Source of the DNA: an uncultured Alkaliphilus sp.
GTDB taxonomy: Bacteria > Bacillota > Clostridia > Peptostreptococcales > Natronincolaceae
Length of the DNA: 64,000 nt
Reading direction: 5' to 3'
NCBI GenBank assembly: GCA_938074565.1
Contig: CALJEQ010000023.1
Location: forward strand, 1 to 64,000
Shown here: one piece after another, positions 26,537 through 37,700 of the stretch
How positions within the stretch are numbered: the stretch's first letter is position 1
Layout of the letters: the number at the start of each line of letters is the position of its first letter
The notes under the pieces: model-generated
The model's input: only the letters and a program-made list of their open reading frames with translations
What the model was told of the DNA's origin: nothing
Databases searched by the model: none
Position numbers and translations under genes: made by a program

Positions 26537-29500
26537 TTAATGTTCCAATGTACCAGCCACCTGATTAATGCTATTTTCCTTTATAAGTAAAACATTAATT
26601 TTATTGAAAATATCTTCTTCAACTTCAGCTACTTCATAAATAGAACTACTAATTCTACTAAGTATTTTACTTGTGGGTTTCATTAATGCCTTTGTAATAG
26701 TGTTTATAATCTTATCCCATAATGAAGTCACCTTCTCAAACTGAAGGATTAAGTCTTCAGCCACAGAATCATCTAATCCCTTTAATAAACTTAATATCTG
26801 ATGTCTTTTTCTTTTAATTGTGTAAAGATTTTTATAAATTTCACTATGTTGTACTTGACTTAAACCACCTATCTCCAAGTCTACTTGTATATTATGAATG
26901 TCATGGGCTAACAATTTCATTTCTTCAAAAGATGATCTACCATCATTGCTATTTAATTTTTCAACTAGCTTTTCAAGGATGTTTCTTGTAGTTAACAACT
27001 CCCCTATGCCTACTTTTTCAAAGGTGTAACAAAGACCCTTAAACCCTTTTTCAAAGTCATCAAAGGAGTAGTTAATATTATGCATAGAATTATAAGCATC
27101 TGTACATATTAATTGTCGATTATTCCAATCTACTCCAACTACAAAACAAGAATGAAGGTCATGGTAGTTTTGATAATTAGGGTCCCACGGGCAATAGAAG
27201 GCATCGTCTACTATAATTAATGGTGTTTCAGCCTTTATACAACCCTCAAAGAATTCTATTGCTTCATTACAACCCTCAAAGGTAGTTTCATTTACTTTAT
27301 AGCTATATATTTCTTGTAAGCTTCTTATTGTATCGTTAATGTCACTTCCAGAATTAATTAGACTTCCAATACCTTCATCCGTTTTACTAGAATAAGCAAA
27401 GTTCCATGAGTAAATGGGCATTAATCTATAATCATCATTAAAATGATTAAGCAAGGTAATTACCTGATCTTCAAAACAGTCGTTATTTTGATCATGGACA
27501 GGTTTGATATTCATTACATCAATGCTAATAATTTCCTCATGTCCTTGTTCTTCACCAATGTAATTTGCTATATCTTCTATATATGGATTTTCTAAAAATT
27601 TCTTTAACATTAGGTTTACATTAAATCTTTCATTTATTTTGTACAATAAGACAGTGGCTAATAGGGAGTGTCCTCCAACATCATAGAAGTTATCTTTAAC
27701 ACTGATGTCTTCTATTTTCAATGTATCCAACCATATATCTTTAATTTCTTTTTCTAGTGTATTTCTAGGTTGAACAATTTCCCTAATCCTTTTCTTAGAT
27801 TCTAATGTACCCTTTAATTTGTTTTTATCTATTTTCTCATTATTTAATTTAGGAAGATTATTCATAATTATTACATTATGGGGAATCATATAACTTGGTA
27901 GAAACTTATTAAGATGTTGGAGAATATATTGAGGGCTGATGATTAATGTTTCAAATGGGTCAAAATCTATTGTATGCTCCACCCAAACACAAGGGTCATG
28001 ATAAACCCCTACTCCCTCTTCAAAATTAAAGGTTACTTTACTTAAAGCTTCATTACAAAAATACTCCTTGACTCCCTCCGAAACTACATCTCTAATCCAT
28101 TTTCTCCATTCATCAATTGGAGCTATTACTAATTGAGATTTTTCTTCCCCTCGGATGATTCTACCCCCCACCCGTTCATGTACCCTCAACCAATTATCAA
28201 ATAACCTTCCATTATCTAGTTTTTTATTACAGTATTCATCAATTGATAATGTAGGGAATTCTTGTTTTTCAGTTGGTCTAACAGGAACAACCAACTTTGA
28301 AAAATGATATGAACTAGCCAATACTTTAAATGCCTGTAAAATAGATGTACTTAAACCTTTTCCTTGATGTGCTTCTGGTATTACTCCAGCTAAGATTAAT
28401 AATGTATTTGCATCTTCATATTCCTTGTTAACACCAATTTTTAACCCATCATCCCATCCAATTGGGAGATTTTCGTCCTTACCATTCCAATATATTGGAA
28501 CTGTATTACCCACTGCCACTATTTCATCCTTTTCAGTAAGAATAACAATCTGATAATCTAAGAAGTCGGTGAATAACCTCGGCCAGTATTCTGTACTTGC
28601 TTCATTATAGTTAAAGTATTCAGGCCATATCTCTCTATTTAACTGGTGTACTTCACTTATTTTATCAGGCAATTGGGCTAAGGTATAAATATATAAACTT
28701 TCACCCTCTTTAGAGGTTAAACAATTCTTCTTTTCTAATTCTACAAAGGCAGAAATTGAGTCCTTATGGTAGATGACAGCCTCACTTTTTATCCCTCTAA
28801 TGGAATTGATTTTATTTTCAATTTCCTCTAACTCAACTCTATTACCTCTAATTTTTATTTGATTATCTTTTCTTCCTATAAATACTAGGTTTCCGTCCTC
28901 TAAATATTTTGCAATATCACCAGTTCGATATACCCTTACTCTACCATGTCCTGGAATGTCCACCATTATAAATGCTTTATTAGTTTGTCCTAGATCATTT
29001 ATATATTCTCTAGCAAGCCCAATGGACTCAATACAAATCTCCCCAGGCATACCAATAGGTACTTGTTGTAGGTTGGCATCTAAAATATGAATTTTAGTAT
29101 TTGCCACTGGTACTCCTATGGGAACAACATCTCCTTCATAGTCATTTTCACAACGAAAGCTGGTACTATCAACACTAGCTTCTGTAGGTCCATAATGATT
29201 AGACAGCGTACATGTAGGGAAAATTGACATAAATCTATTGGCTAGTTTTCTTGTTAAGATACCACCTGCACAAACCGAATGTTTAAGATTGGTGGGCATT
29301 GAAAACTCCTTTGCTTCAAAGGAATCTACAAAGGCCGATAACATATCTGGTACAAATTGCAATAAGGAAATATTTTCTTTAACTGCCAATTGACCAATTT
29401 TACTTGGTGTTCTTCTATCTTCTTCCGAGGCAATAACAATTCTAACTCCAACTGTCAATGGAAATAATATATCTAAAATAGAAACATCAAAGGTATATGG

Positions 29501-32500
29501 CGTAATAAATAGTACCGAATCTTCCTTAGTTAATGGATACTCTTTATGGGTCCAATTAAATAAGTTGCTCATCCCCTTATGTTCTACCCCTATCCCCTTT
29601 GGCTCTCCTGTACTACCAGAAGTGAAAATAATATATGCTAAGTTATCTGGCTTAACTTTTCTTTCAGGTACTTTTCCTTCACTGTCACCAAGTTCCATAT
29701 CTGAGGAATACTTAAAACTTCTACAGTCCTCCAGTTCTTCTATATTCACCTGTGTACTGGTAATTAAAAGTTTTATTTCAGCCTTTTTAATAATAGTCTC
29801 TATCCTATTTTGTGGGTAGTCGATTCCCATAGGCACATATGCAGCCCCCGCCTTTAGAATGGCTAAAATAGTTATAATACAGTCTATACTGGGTTCAAAA
29901 ACCATCCCTACACGGCCTTCTATCCCTATACCATATTCATTAATAATATAATGGGATAGTTCATTGGCTCTTTTCACTAAGTCTTTATAGCAAATATCTT
30001 CATCAAAATATCTTACAATAGCCTGATTTGGGTTTTCCTTTGCCAACTCATCTATTTTATCAATTACTGTTATATGGTGATCTATTCTATCTTCTTTTCT
30101 ATTTGCAAGATCAATTATAGATCTTTCTTCTTCCGATAGTACACTATAATTATTAACCCCTTTACTATCCTCTTCTAAAACCGATTTAATTAGTGCTACG
30201 TATTGATTAATTAATTTCTTTGCTGTAGATTGTTTAAATAGGTCTGTATTATAGTTTAGATTCAAGATAAAGTCTTCTGCTATATCAATTGCTAATGTAA
30301 TATCAAATCTTGAACTATTTTCATGAAAGTCTAAAATTTTCATTTCTACATCCATACCATTAAACTTAAGGTCATCTAACATTCTGCCCTTATCATTTTG
30401 AACACCAAACATGATATTAAATAGCTTAGATCTTGATAAATCATTATTCACCTGAATTTTTTCAATAATATAATTAATAGGGTAGAAATGATTATCATAG
30501 GTTTGTATAGTTTCATTTTTTACTTTTGATAATAAGTCAATAAAGAGGTCATCATCTTGAATACCACATCTTAAAGGAATGCCTACAGTGAATAAACCCA
30601 GTAATTTTTCAAGGTTTTCCTCATCCCTATTGACAATTGGTGAACCCACAACAATGTCCTTATTGCCAGTTATTTTGTATAGTTGAAGATACAAAACACT
30701 TAAGAAGAACATATAAGGTGTTACTGATTTTTGTCTACAATATTCCTCTATTTCATATCTTAATCCTTTGCTAAAAATTTGTATTTCAGTTGCACCGTTA
30801 AAGGTTTGAATTGCTGGCCTAGGATAATCGGTTGGTAACTCCAACGGCTCCGGTAATACAGCATATTTATCTAACCAAAATTTCTTATATTCATCAAAAT
30901 GTCCTTCTTCAACAGAATTGTTAAGCCAATGGGCATAATCAAAATAGTCAATAGTTAATGGAACTAAATCTGGTTGTATGCCTGTACTATAGGCATTATA
31001 TACCTCCACCAATTCATTTAAAAAATTAATAGTAGATACTTCATCCCATATAATGTGATGGGTTACTAAAGAAAATAACCATTGGGAATAATCATATTTA
31101 ACTAAACTAAATTTAAATAATGGACCTTCTCTTAAGTCAAAAATTGTATTTAAAGCACTGAATATTTCTTCCTTTAAACTTTCTTCCATTTCTGTAGGGC
31201 TAAGGCATGTTTTATCCTTATAGTAATTATCAAGGTCTAAATCAATACTATCCTTTATCAACTGATGGGGTTTATTATTAATAATGCTAAAGCTAACCCT
31301 TAATATTTTATGGCGATCCACCATATACTTTAGTGCATTATGGAAAGCTTCAAGGCTTAGTTCACCCTTTAAAATTAGATTTTGATTAACGTTGTAGAAG
31401 GAGCTATTTGGTTCTAATTCATATAAATACCACTCTGGTAATTGAATAGCCGCCAGTTCATATTTTTCTGCCACAGGGATTGGTTTAATAGGTAACCTAT
31501 TAAATATTGATGTCCCATGGGTGGCTAACTCCTCCACTCTACTTGCCATAGCAGACAAGGTAGGGTAGTCAAATAAATCCTGTAGAGGTAAATTTATATT
31601 GTACTTTTCTCTTAACTTATTAATAACCTTAACCCCTAAAATAGAGTGCCCTCCCACTTCAAAGAAATTTGATTCCTTGTGAATAACAACTTTAAACTTT
31701 ATTTCATTCTGCCATATACTTTTAATTTCTTCTTCATAGGAAGTTAATTCTTCATCAAAACAAACTACTGAACTGGGTTCTATTTCAATTTTTTCCTTCT
31801 TTAATTGTTGTCGATTAATTTTTCCACTGGCTAACATTGGTATTTTATTAATTTTCACAAAAAAACTAGGAATCATATATGCTGGTAGCTCTTTTTGTAG
31901 TAAAGTTTTAATTTCATTGATGGAAACTTCTTGGGTACTTACATAAAAGGCAACAATTACATTATCTAATTCTTCATTTTGTTTTACAATTACAGCAGTT
32001 TCTCTTATTTGGCTACAGTATTTTAATATATTGGCTTCTATTTCCTCCAACTCTATTCTGTGACCCCTTACCTTCACTTGATTATCATTTCTACCGTAAA
32101 AATGCAATAAACCTTCTCTACACCAACTTCCAACATCACCAGTCTTATAAATAATAGAATGGTTGGGGTCATCTGAAAATTCATTTTTAATAAACTTCTG
32201 ACTTGTTAGTTCTGGGTTATTCCAGTAACCTCCACCTACACATGGTCCACTGACACAAATTTCCCCTGTTACTCCTACTGGTAGCAATTTATTGTTTTCA
32301 TCTAAAATATATATATTAGTATTAAATAAAGACTTTCCAAGGGGTGTTCTATTATACTTTTTATAATCATCACCAACTATATGGTAATGGGTTATGGTGT
32401 CGGAAGCCTCAGTTGGACCATAGGAGTTGACTAACTTTACTTTATTAAATAACTTGTACCACTTTTCTACACTAAACTTAGGTAATTCTGCCCCTATAGA

Positions 32501-34774
32501 AAGTACCTTTTTCAAACTATCTTCCAATTTTAAGCATAGTTCTTTGTTTTTTTCTAAATGGTCTATTAAAAGATTAATTACACTAGGGACAAATTGTAGT
32601 ATTGTTATTTTATTGTTCCACAAAAACTCCCCACAGGCTTCCGTTTCCAGTAGTATATTTGTTGGCATAATAACACTGTAGCATCCCTTTATTAAAGGAA
32701 CAAAAACCTGCCATACATGAATATCAAAACTCACCGCTGCACTTTGAAGAACAACATCTTCTTCCTTTATATCAATATCCTTTACCTTAGAGAAAAGATG
32801 ATTAAGCATTCCCTGTTGTGTAACTAGCGCACCCTTTGGTTTACCTGTAGACCCAGAAGTATAAATCATGTAGGCATAATCCTTATGGTTATTCTTTACA
32901 TCAGTATTTTCTGTATTTGATTTTTTAATCTCAGCCAAGTCATAAATACGTTCATCATTAATTAAACTTTTATCTAAACAGACGATTCCCGATAATTGCT
33001 GATAGGCTATCAATTCCTTCATATAGTTAGATTCAGAAATAATTAAACTAACACCACTATCTTGAAGAATATAATCTAACCGTTCTTTAGGAATATTCAC
33101 ATCAATAGGAAGATAAGCCCCACCTGCCTTTAAGATTGCCAACGCACTGATGATATAATCTTCATCTCGATTTTTTAAAATAGCCACAAATGTATTTCTT
33201 TTACAACCTAACTTTATAAGTAAATGGGCTATTTGATTTGCTCTTTCATTTATATAACCAAAAGAGTATTTGTTTCCGTTATAGGTTAATATTTCTTTAT
33301 TGTTTAAACTTGTGGCTCTATCTTCAATTATTTCCTTCACAGAAAACTGGTTATTAAAATCAAATTTATTGTTATTAAAAACCTCCAGTTGAAGTCTTCT
33401 ATCTTCTGCTGATACTACATTGATTTCTGCTATACTACCTACATTTTGAGACACTATATAATCAATATAGTTTGTATACACTTCCTTTAATTTATTTATT
33501 GTATGCTTACTTAAAACAGATGTTGCAAATTGAATATACCCTTGAATGTTCTCTTTTCTTTGGAATAATTCAAAGGAAAAATCGAAAAGGGAAACTTTAG
33601 GTCTAAGGTTTATACTTTTTATTTTAATCCCATTATAACCCTCATCATTATCTAAATACTTGTTATCCAACTTCCAACTGTGGTATTGAAAGGTTGTGGT
33701 GAATATTGGGTTTTTACTTAAATCCCTCTCCAACTTTAATTCTTCCAATAGGGCATCAAAGGGGTAATCTTGATGCCTCATGCCTTGTTTTATATTGTTA
33801 TTACACATTTTAATTAGAGTTTCCAATTCCATGCCCTTCTTCAATGTAAACTTCAAAGGCACTGTATTAATGAAACAACCAATTAAAGGTTTAGTATCGG
33901 GGTGGGTTCTTCCCGAAAAGGATGTCCCCACAATAATTTCATCATTTTTTGTATATATATGTAATACTCCCACCAAACAAGACATTAAAAAATTATTTAT
34001 ACTCATTTTGTGTTTATGACAAAACTGTTGAATTTTTAAAGTAAGTTCACTACTAAACTCTAAGTCAACAGAATCTCCTAAATAATTTTGCTTTAGACCT
34101 CTAGGGTAGTCCAATGGAAACCCTAAATCCGTTATATCTCCAGAGAATTGATCCATCCAATAGTTTTTATCCCCCTCTAAATCATTATTGGATAACATAT
34201 AATTCTGCCAGTGGGCAAAATCATAATACTGGATAGATAAAGGGTTAAGTTCATTTTTAATATTCTCTTGCATATTAAAATAATTTTCAAATAACTCATT
34301 AAAGAAAACATCAGAAGACCAACCATCAAAAATTATGTGATGAATAACTAGACTCATTATATATTCATTGTCTTTTAATTTAAACATCTTAAGCTTAAGT
34401 AATGGCAGTTCTTTAAGATTAAAATCTACATTGCGACTTTCTTGAAGCATGTCTATAACTTGATTTTCCGTCATATCCCCAATACAAACTTCCTCCAGTT
34501 GAAATAAATGCTGTGGGTGAATAATTTGATAGGGAACTCCATCAATTAAATCATAGGTAGTTCTAAAAATATCATGACGCTCAATAATCTGTTGCATAGC
34601 TTTATTGATATTTTCTACATGTATTAACCCCTCTAGCTTTATGGCTAAAATTAGATTATAAGCATACTTACCAATGGAATTTTTAACATAGTCTAATTGG
34701 TCATGAAACCATATTCTTTTTTGTCCATGGGACATTTCATATTTATCTAATAGATTATAATTTTTTCTATTCAT
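26537..34774 (-). CDS. NRPS, C-A-T-C-A(GNAT inserted)-T-BtrH
   Basis: The 2745-residue protein has C about 10-450 (HHIIFDG at 145), A about 480-990, T (Ser 1044), and a second C with the variant HHIIWDE instead of HHxxxDG. The second A domain is interrupted between core motifs A8 and A10 by about 265 residues (about 2018-2280). The insert has the GNAT features LLILAGVIPEAHQGKGLSTS (acetyl-CoA loop HQGKGL at 2136) and IGWDDG. T (Ser 2370) follows, then a C-terminal 331-residue region beginning about 2415 with BtrH-like features (Cys2433, His2541, ICTDAY). Specificity residues read DIWQLISDTK and DVLQVAHVDK; neither was recognised with confidence. Catalytic Lys of A10 is kept (NNEKIDK). The GNAT could acylate the activated amino acid or the chain. 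Confidence 0.88.
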   Translation of the reverse strand: MNRKNYNLLDKYEMSHGQKRIWFHDQLDYVKNSIGKYAYNLILAIKLEGLIHVENINKAMQQIIERHDIFRTTYDLIDGVPYQIIHPQHLFQLEEVCIGDMTENQVIDMLQESRNVDFNLKELPLLKLKMFKLKDNEYIMSLVIHHIIFDGWSSDVFFNELFENYFNMQENIKNELNPLSIQYYDFAHWQNYMLSNNDLEGDKNYWMDQFSGDITDLGFPLDYPRGLKQNYLGDSVDLEFSSELTLKIQQFCHKHKMSINNFLMSCLVGVLHIYTKNDEIIVGTSFSGRTHPDTKPLIGCFINTVPLKFTLKKGMELETLIKMCNNNIKQGMRHQDYPFDALLEELKLERDLSKNPIFTTTFQYHSWKLDNKYLDNDEGYNGIKIKSINLRPKVSLFDFSFELFQRKENIQGYIQFATSVLSKHTINKLKEVYTNYIDYIVSQNVGSIAEINVVSAEDRRLQLEVFNNNKFDFNNQFSVKEIIEDRATSLNNKEILTYNGNKYSFGYINERANQIAHLLIKLGCKRNTFVAILKNRDEDYIISALAILKAGGAYLPIDVNIPKERLDYILQDSGVSLIISESNYMKELIAYQQLSGIVCLDKSLINDERIYDLAEIKKSNTENTDVKNNHKDYAYMIYTSGSTGKPKGALVTQQGMLNHLFSKVKDIDIKEEDVVLQSAAVSFDIHVWQVFVPLIKGCYSVIMPTNILLETEACGEFLWNNKITILQFVPSVINLLIDHLEKNKELCLKLEDSLKKVLSIGAELPKFSVEKWYKLFNKVKLVNSYGPTEASDTITHYHIVGDDYKKYNRTPLGKSLFNTNIYILDENNKLLPVGVTGEICVSGPCVGGGYWNNPELTSQKFIKNEFSDDPNHSIIYKTGDVGSWCREGLLHFYGRNDNQVKVRGHRIELEEIEANILKYCSQIRETAVIVKQNEELDNVIVAFYVSTQEVSINEIKTLLQKELPAYMIPSFFVKINKIPMLASGKINRQQLKKEKIEIEPSSVVCFDEELTSYEEEIKSIWQNEIKFKVVIHKESNFFEVGGHSILGVKVINKLREKYNINLPLQDLFDYPTLSAMASRVEELATHGTSIFNRLPIKPIPVAEKYELAAIQLPEWYLYELEPNSSFYNVNQNLILKGELSLEAFHNALKYMVDRHKILRVSFSIINNKPHQLIKDSIDLDLDNYYKDKTCLSPTEMEESLKEEIFSALNTIFDLREGPLFKFSLVKYDYSQWLFSLVTHHIIWDEVSTINFLNELVEVYNAYSTGIQPDLVPLTIDYFDYAHWLNNSVEEGHFDEYKKFWLDKYAVLPEPLELPTDYPRPAIQTFNGATEIQIFSKGLRYEIEEYCRQKSVTPYMFFLSVLYLQLYKITGNKDIVVGSPIVNRDEENLEKLLGLFTVGIPLRCGIQDDDLFIDLLSKVKNETIQTYDNHFYPINYIIEKIQVNNDLSRSKLFNIMFGVQNDKGRMLDDLKFNGMDVEMKILDFHENSSRFDITLAIDIAEDFILNLNYNTDLFKQSTAKKLINQYVALIKSVLEEDSKGVNNYSVLSEEERSIIDLANRKEDRIDHHITVIDKIDELAKENPNQAIVRYFDEDICYKDLVKRANELSHYIINEYGIGIEGRVGMVFEPSIDCIITILAILKAGAAYVPMGIDYPQNRIETIIKKAEIKLLITSTQVNIEELEDCRSFKYSSDMELGDSEGKVPERKVKPDNLAYIIFTSGSTGEPKGIGVEHKGMSNLFNWTHKEYPLTKEDSVLFITPYTFDVSILDILFPLTVGVRIVIASEEDRRTPSKIGQLAVKENISLLQFVPDMLSAFVDSFEAKEFSMPTNLKHSVCAGGILTRKLANRFMSIFPTCTLSNHYGPTEASVDSTSFRCENDYEGDVVPIGVPVANTKIHILDANLQQVPIGMPGEICIESIGLAREYINDLGQTNKAFIMVDIPGHGRVRVYRTGDIAKYLEDGNLVFIGRKDNQIKIRGNRVELEEIENKINSIRGIKSEAVIYHKDSISAFVELEKKNCLTSKEGESLYIYTLAQLPDKISEVHQLNREIWPEYFNYNEASTEYWPRLFTDFLDYQIVILTEKDEIVAVGNTVPIYWNGKDENLPIGWDDGLKIGVNKEYEDANTLLILAGVIPEAHQGKGLSTSILQAFKVLASSYHFSKLVVPVRPTEKQEFPTLSIDEYCNKKLDNGRLFDNWLRVHERVGGRIIRGEEKSQLVIAPIDEWRKWIRDVVSEGVKEYFCNEALSKVTFNFEEGVGVYHDPCVWVEHTIDFDPFETLIISPQYILQHLNKFLPSYMIPHNVIIMNNLPKLNNEKIDKNKLKGTLESKKRIREIVQPRNTLEKEIKDIWLDTLKIEDISVKDNFYDVGGHSLLATVLLYKINERFNVNLMLKKFLENPYIEDIANYIGEEQGHEEIISIDVMNIKPVHDQNNDCFEDQVITLLNHFNDDYRLMPIYSWNFAYSSKTDEGIGSLINSGSDINDTIRSLQEIYSYKVNETTFEGCNEAIEFFEGCIKAETPLIIVDDAFYCPWDPNYQNYHDLHSCFVVGVDWNNRQLICTDAYNSMHNINYSFDDFEKGFKGLCYTFEKVGIGELLTTRNILEKLVEKLNSNDGRSSFEEMKLLAHDIHNIQVDLEIGGLSQVQHSEIYKNLYTIKRKRHQILSLLKGLDDSVAEDLILQFEKVTSLWDKIINTITKALMKPTSKILSRISSSIYEVAEVEEDIFNKINVLLIKENSINQVAGTLEH

Positions 34775-34798
34775 TTCTTCAGTCTCCTAAACAATATT

Positions 34799-37700
34799 TT
34801 ATGCTATTGGTTTAGCTTTTGGAATACTAAAGCTCTTAACACTGTTCTTTTCAGTTGAGACAGTATCATAAATGTAGTTACCTAAATCTACAACAGTATC
34901 ATAATCAAATAATTTAGTGACTTCTAACTTAATGCCATAAATTTTACTTAATTCAAAAGTAATTTCTATACCATTTATTGAATCTCCACCATAAACGAAG
35001 AAGCTCTCATCTTCATCTACGTCGTCCAGCTCTAGTACATCCATCCAAATACTTTTTACATCATCAATAACCTTATTTAATGTAATATCAGCTAATCTGT
35101 CTTGAATGCTGGTGTTTGGTTTAACTTTCTTTTCTTCAAAATCCACTTGAAAGAAGGATATTTCTTTAAATTCTTTTCTATCTTCATCATCAATATAAGT
35201 TACCCATACATCATTAGAGTTAGTTGCAATAATAAACTCAAAGGAATTTAATGCATCTTTAATATCTAATCCTAATCTTAAGGCTGATAAACTTCCAAAA
35301 TCCTTTAAATTTTGCAACATAGTTTCCTTATCTACAGGTTCATCACTTACACCCATTCCTATAGTCCTCCAGCCACCCCAGTTAATGGAATAATATTTTT
35401 TGCCCAGTTGTCTATTCATGGTGGCAAAGGAATCAAGGAATGAATTAGCAGAGGAATAAGAACTTGTTTTTGTCATGGATAATCTAGCATCAATTGATGA
35501 AAACATTACAAAGAAATCTAAAAGTTCATTTCTCAATAGTTGATCTAAAACCATTGTACCGTATACTTTAGCTTCAAAAACCCTTTCATAGTCCTTCCAT
35601 GTGGCTTCAACAAATGGCTTTTTATCCCCTTGTATTCCTGCTGTGTGAATTACTCCATTAATTAAACCATGCTTTTCTCTAATATAATTAATTACCTTCT
35701 TCATTTCTTCATAGTTACTAACGTCTGCCTTTATGGTTTCAACATTACTGCCCAAGTCCTTTATTTCATTAATGGCATTGGTTATTTTCAATATCTTATT
35801 TTCACTTTGTAGATCAACTGCTGTTCGTGAAATTAAGTACAAGTTCACATTTTTTCTATTCGCCATATGTTTAGATAATTCTAAAGCAATACCACCAGTT
35901 CCACCAGTAATAATGTAAACTCCGTCTTCTTTAATTGGATCTTCCAATTTTTTATCCTCATATTTTATACCAACTAAATGAGGTAAATATCTTAATCCAT
36001 TTCTATAACAAACCTCAAGTTCACTATTATTACTGATAATTTCATCAACAAGACTTGATTGCCCCTTGCCAACATCAGCATTTATCATATCTTCATCTAT
36101 ATCTATAACAAAAGATTTAGTGTTAATAACTTCCCTGTTTATCGTTCTACTTATAGATGAGCATATATTCACATAAGGCTCAACCAAATCATCATCTAAA
36201 CTAATGTTATAACCCTTATAAGTAATAAAGTAGTTAATAAAACTGTGATTGCCAAAATACACTTCTTTTAGTCTACAACTATAGGTAGAAGATACCACCA
36301 ATTCCTTTAACTTTAATTGTAGCTTTTCTAAATTAGATACTTTTTGATTTATGTAGGAAGTGTTATCTCCTATTAAGTTTACTTGAGCATCTATCTTACG
36401 GTATTTATTTGAAAGTTCTTCATAAAGCAATCTATAATCAGCTTCATTTGTATAGTTAATACCGTAATGGTTTGTAGCCAATTGTTGATACCCTTGATGG
36501 TTATTGGTTATTATTATTACTTCTTTAAAATTAGTTCTTAGTGTATTTAATAGATTACTGTATAAAGCTAGATTATGACAATAAACTATTAAGGTCATAT
36601 CACCATCAGTACCTCCACCCCCTTGAATCGAGGTTGTTTCCCTCCATTCAAGTCTATGGTAAAGCTCCTTTGTTATTAGGTCTTTAATGTTTTGATCAAA
36701 GGTATTACTGGTAATTTTCTGTTGATTTTGTCCCTGTTCTTTAATCCAATAAGATTTTTTCTCAAAGGGTTCGTTTGGTAAATAGATTAGTTGTCCCCTT
36801 AATATCCCTTTAAGGTTTAATTTTACCCCCTGTTGATAAAGTTCACCTAATTGAAGGTAATTCATTTCACTAACTTCAATATGATTAGAAGATTCTATCT
36901 CTACAGGTTTAATTTTAGTCGGTGGATTATTTTTAAACAGCTTAAGGGTCTCTTCAATTTGCATTAATAAGTCTTCCATATTTTTAAAGATAAAAGCTTT
37001 TCTATAGTCAAAATGTTGACGATGGACTGCCATAGTGTAACAAAGATTACTTAGATTAACTGTGTTATTTCTATTAAGGAAGCTTACTAGTGTTTGTAAC
37101 TGGTTTTTTAATGCTGTTTTAGAGTTACCCGACATTAATAATAAATAGTATTCCTTGTCCTCTTCTTTTAGGTTTTGGGGTTTTTCAAATTCCTCCAGTA
37201 CCACATGGCAATTTGTTCCACTTAAACCAAAAGAGCTAACCCCTGCCCTTCTAATCTTAGATGCTGGAAGTTCCCATTTTATTTTATTATTCAACACATA
37301 CACTGGAGAATCATCAAAATTAATAAAAGGGTTTGGTTTCTCAAAATTAATAGATGGCACTAAAGTACTATTGTCTAAACAAAGAACAGTTTTTACCATA
37401 CCCGCAAGACCCGCCACTGCATCTAAATGACCTACATTTGTCTTTACACATCCTATTGGTATAGATTGTTTTTCCACCTTTACATTAGCAAAAGCCTTTT
37501 CTATACCACTAACCTCAATTGGATCCCCTAATTTTGTAGCACTGCCATGGGTTTCAATATAGGAAATGGTATTTGGTTCTATCCTGCTGTTTTCCCATGC
37601 TTTTTTTATACATTCAGCTTGGGCATCTGCATTAGGGGCTGTAATACCATTAGAACGATCCCCGTCTTGTACAACTGCACTTCCCTTAATTACTGAATAA

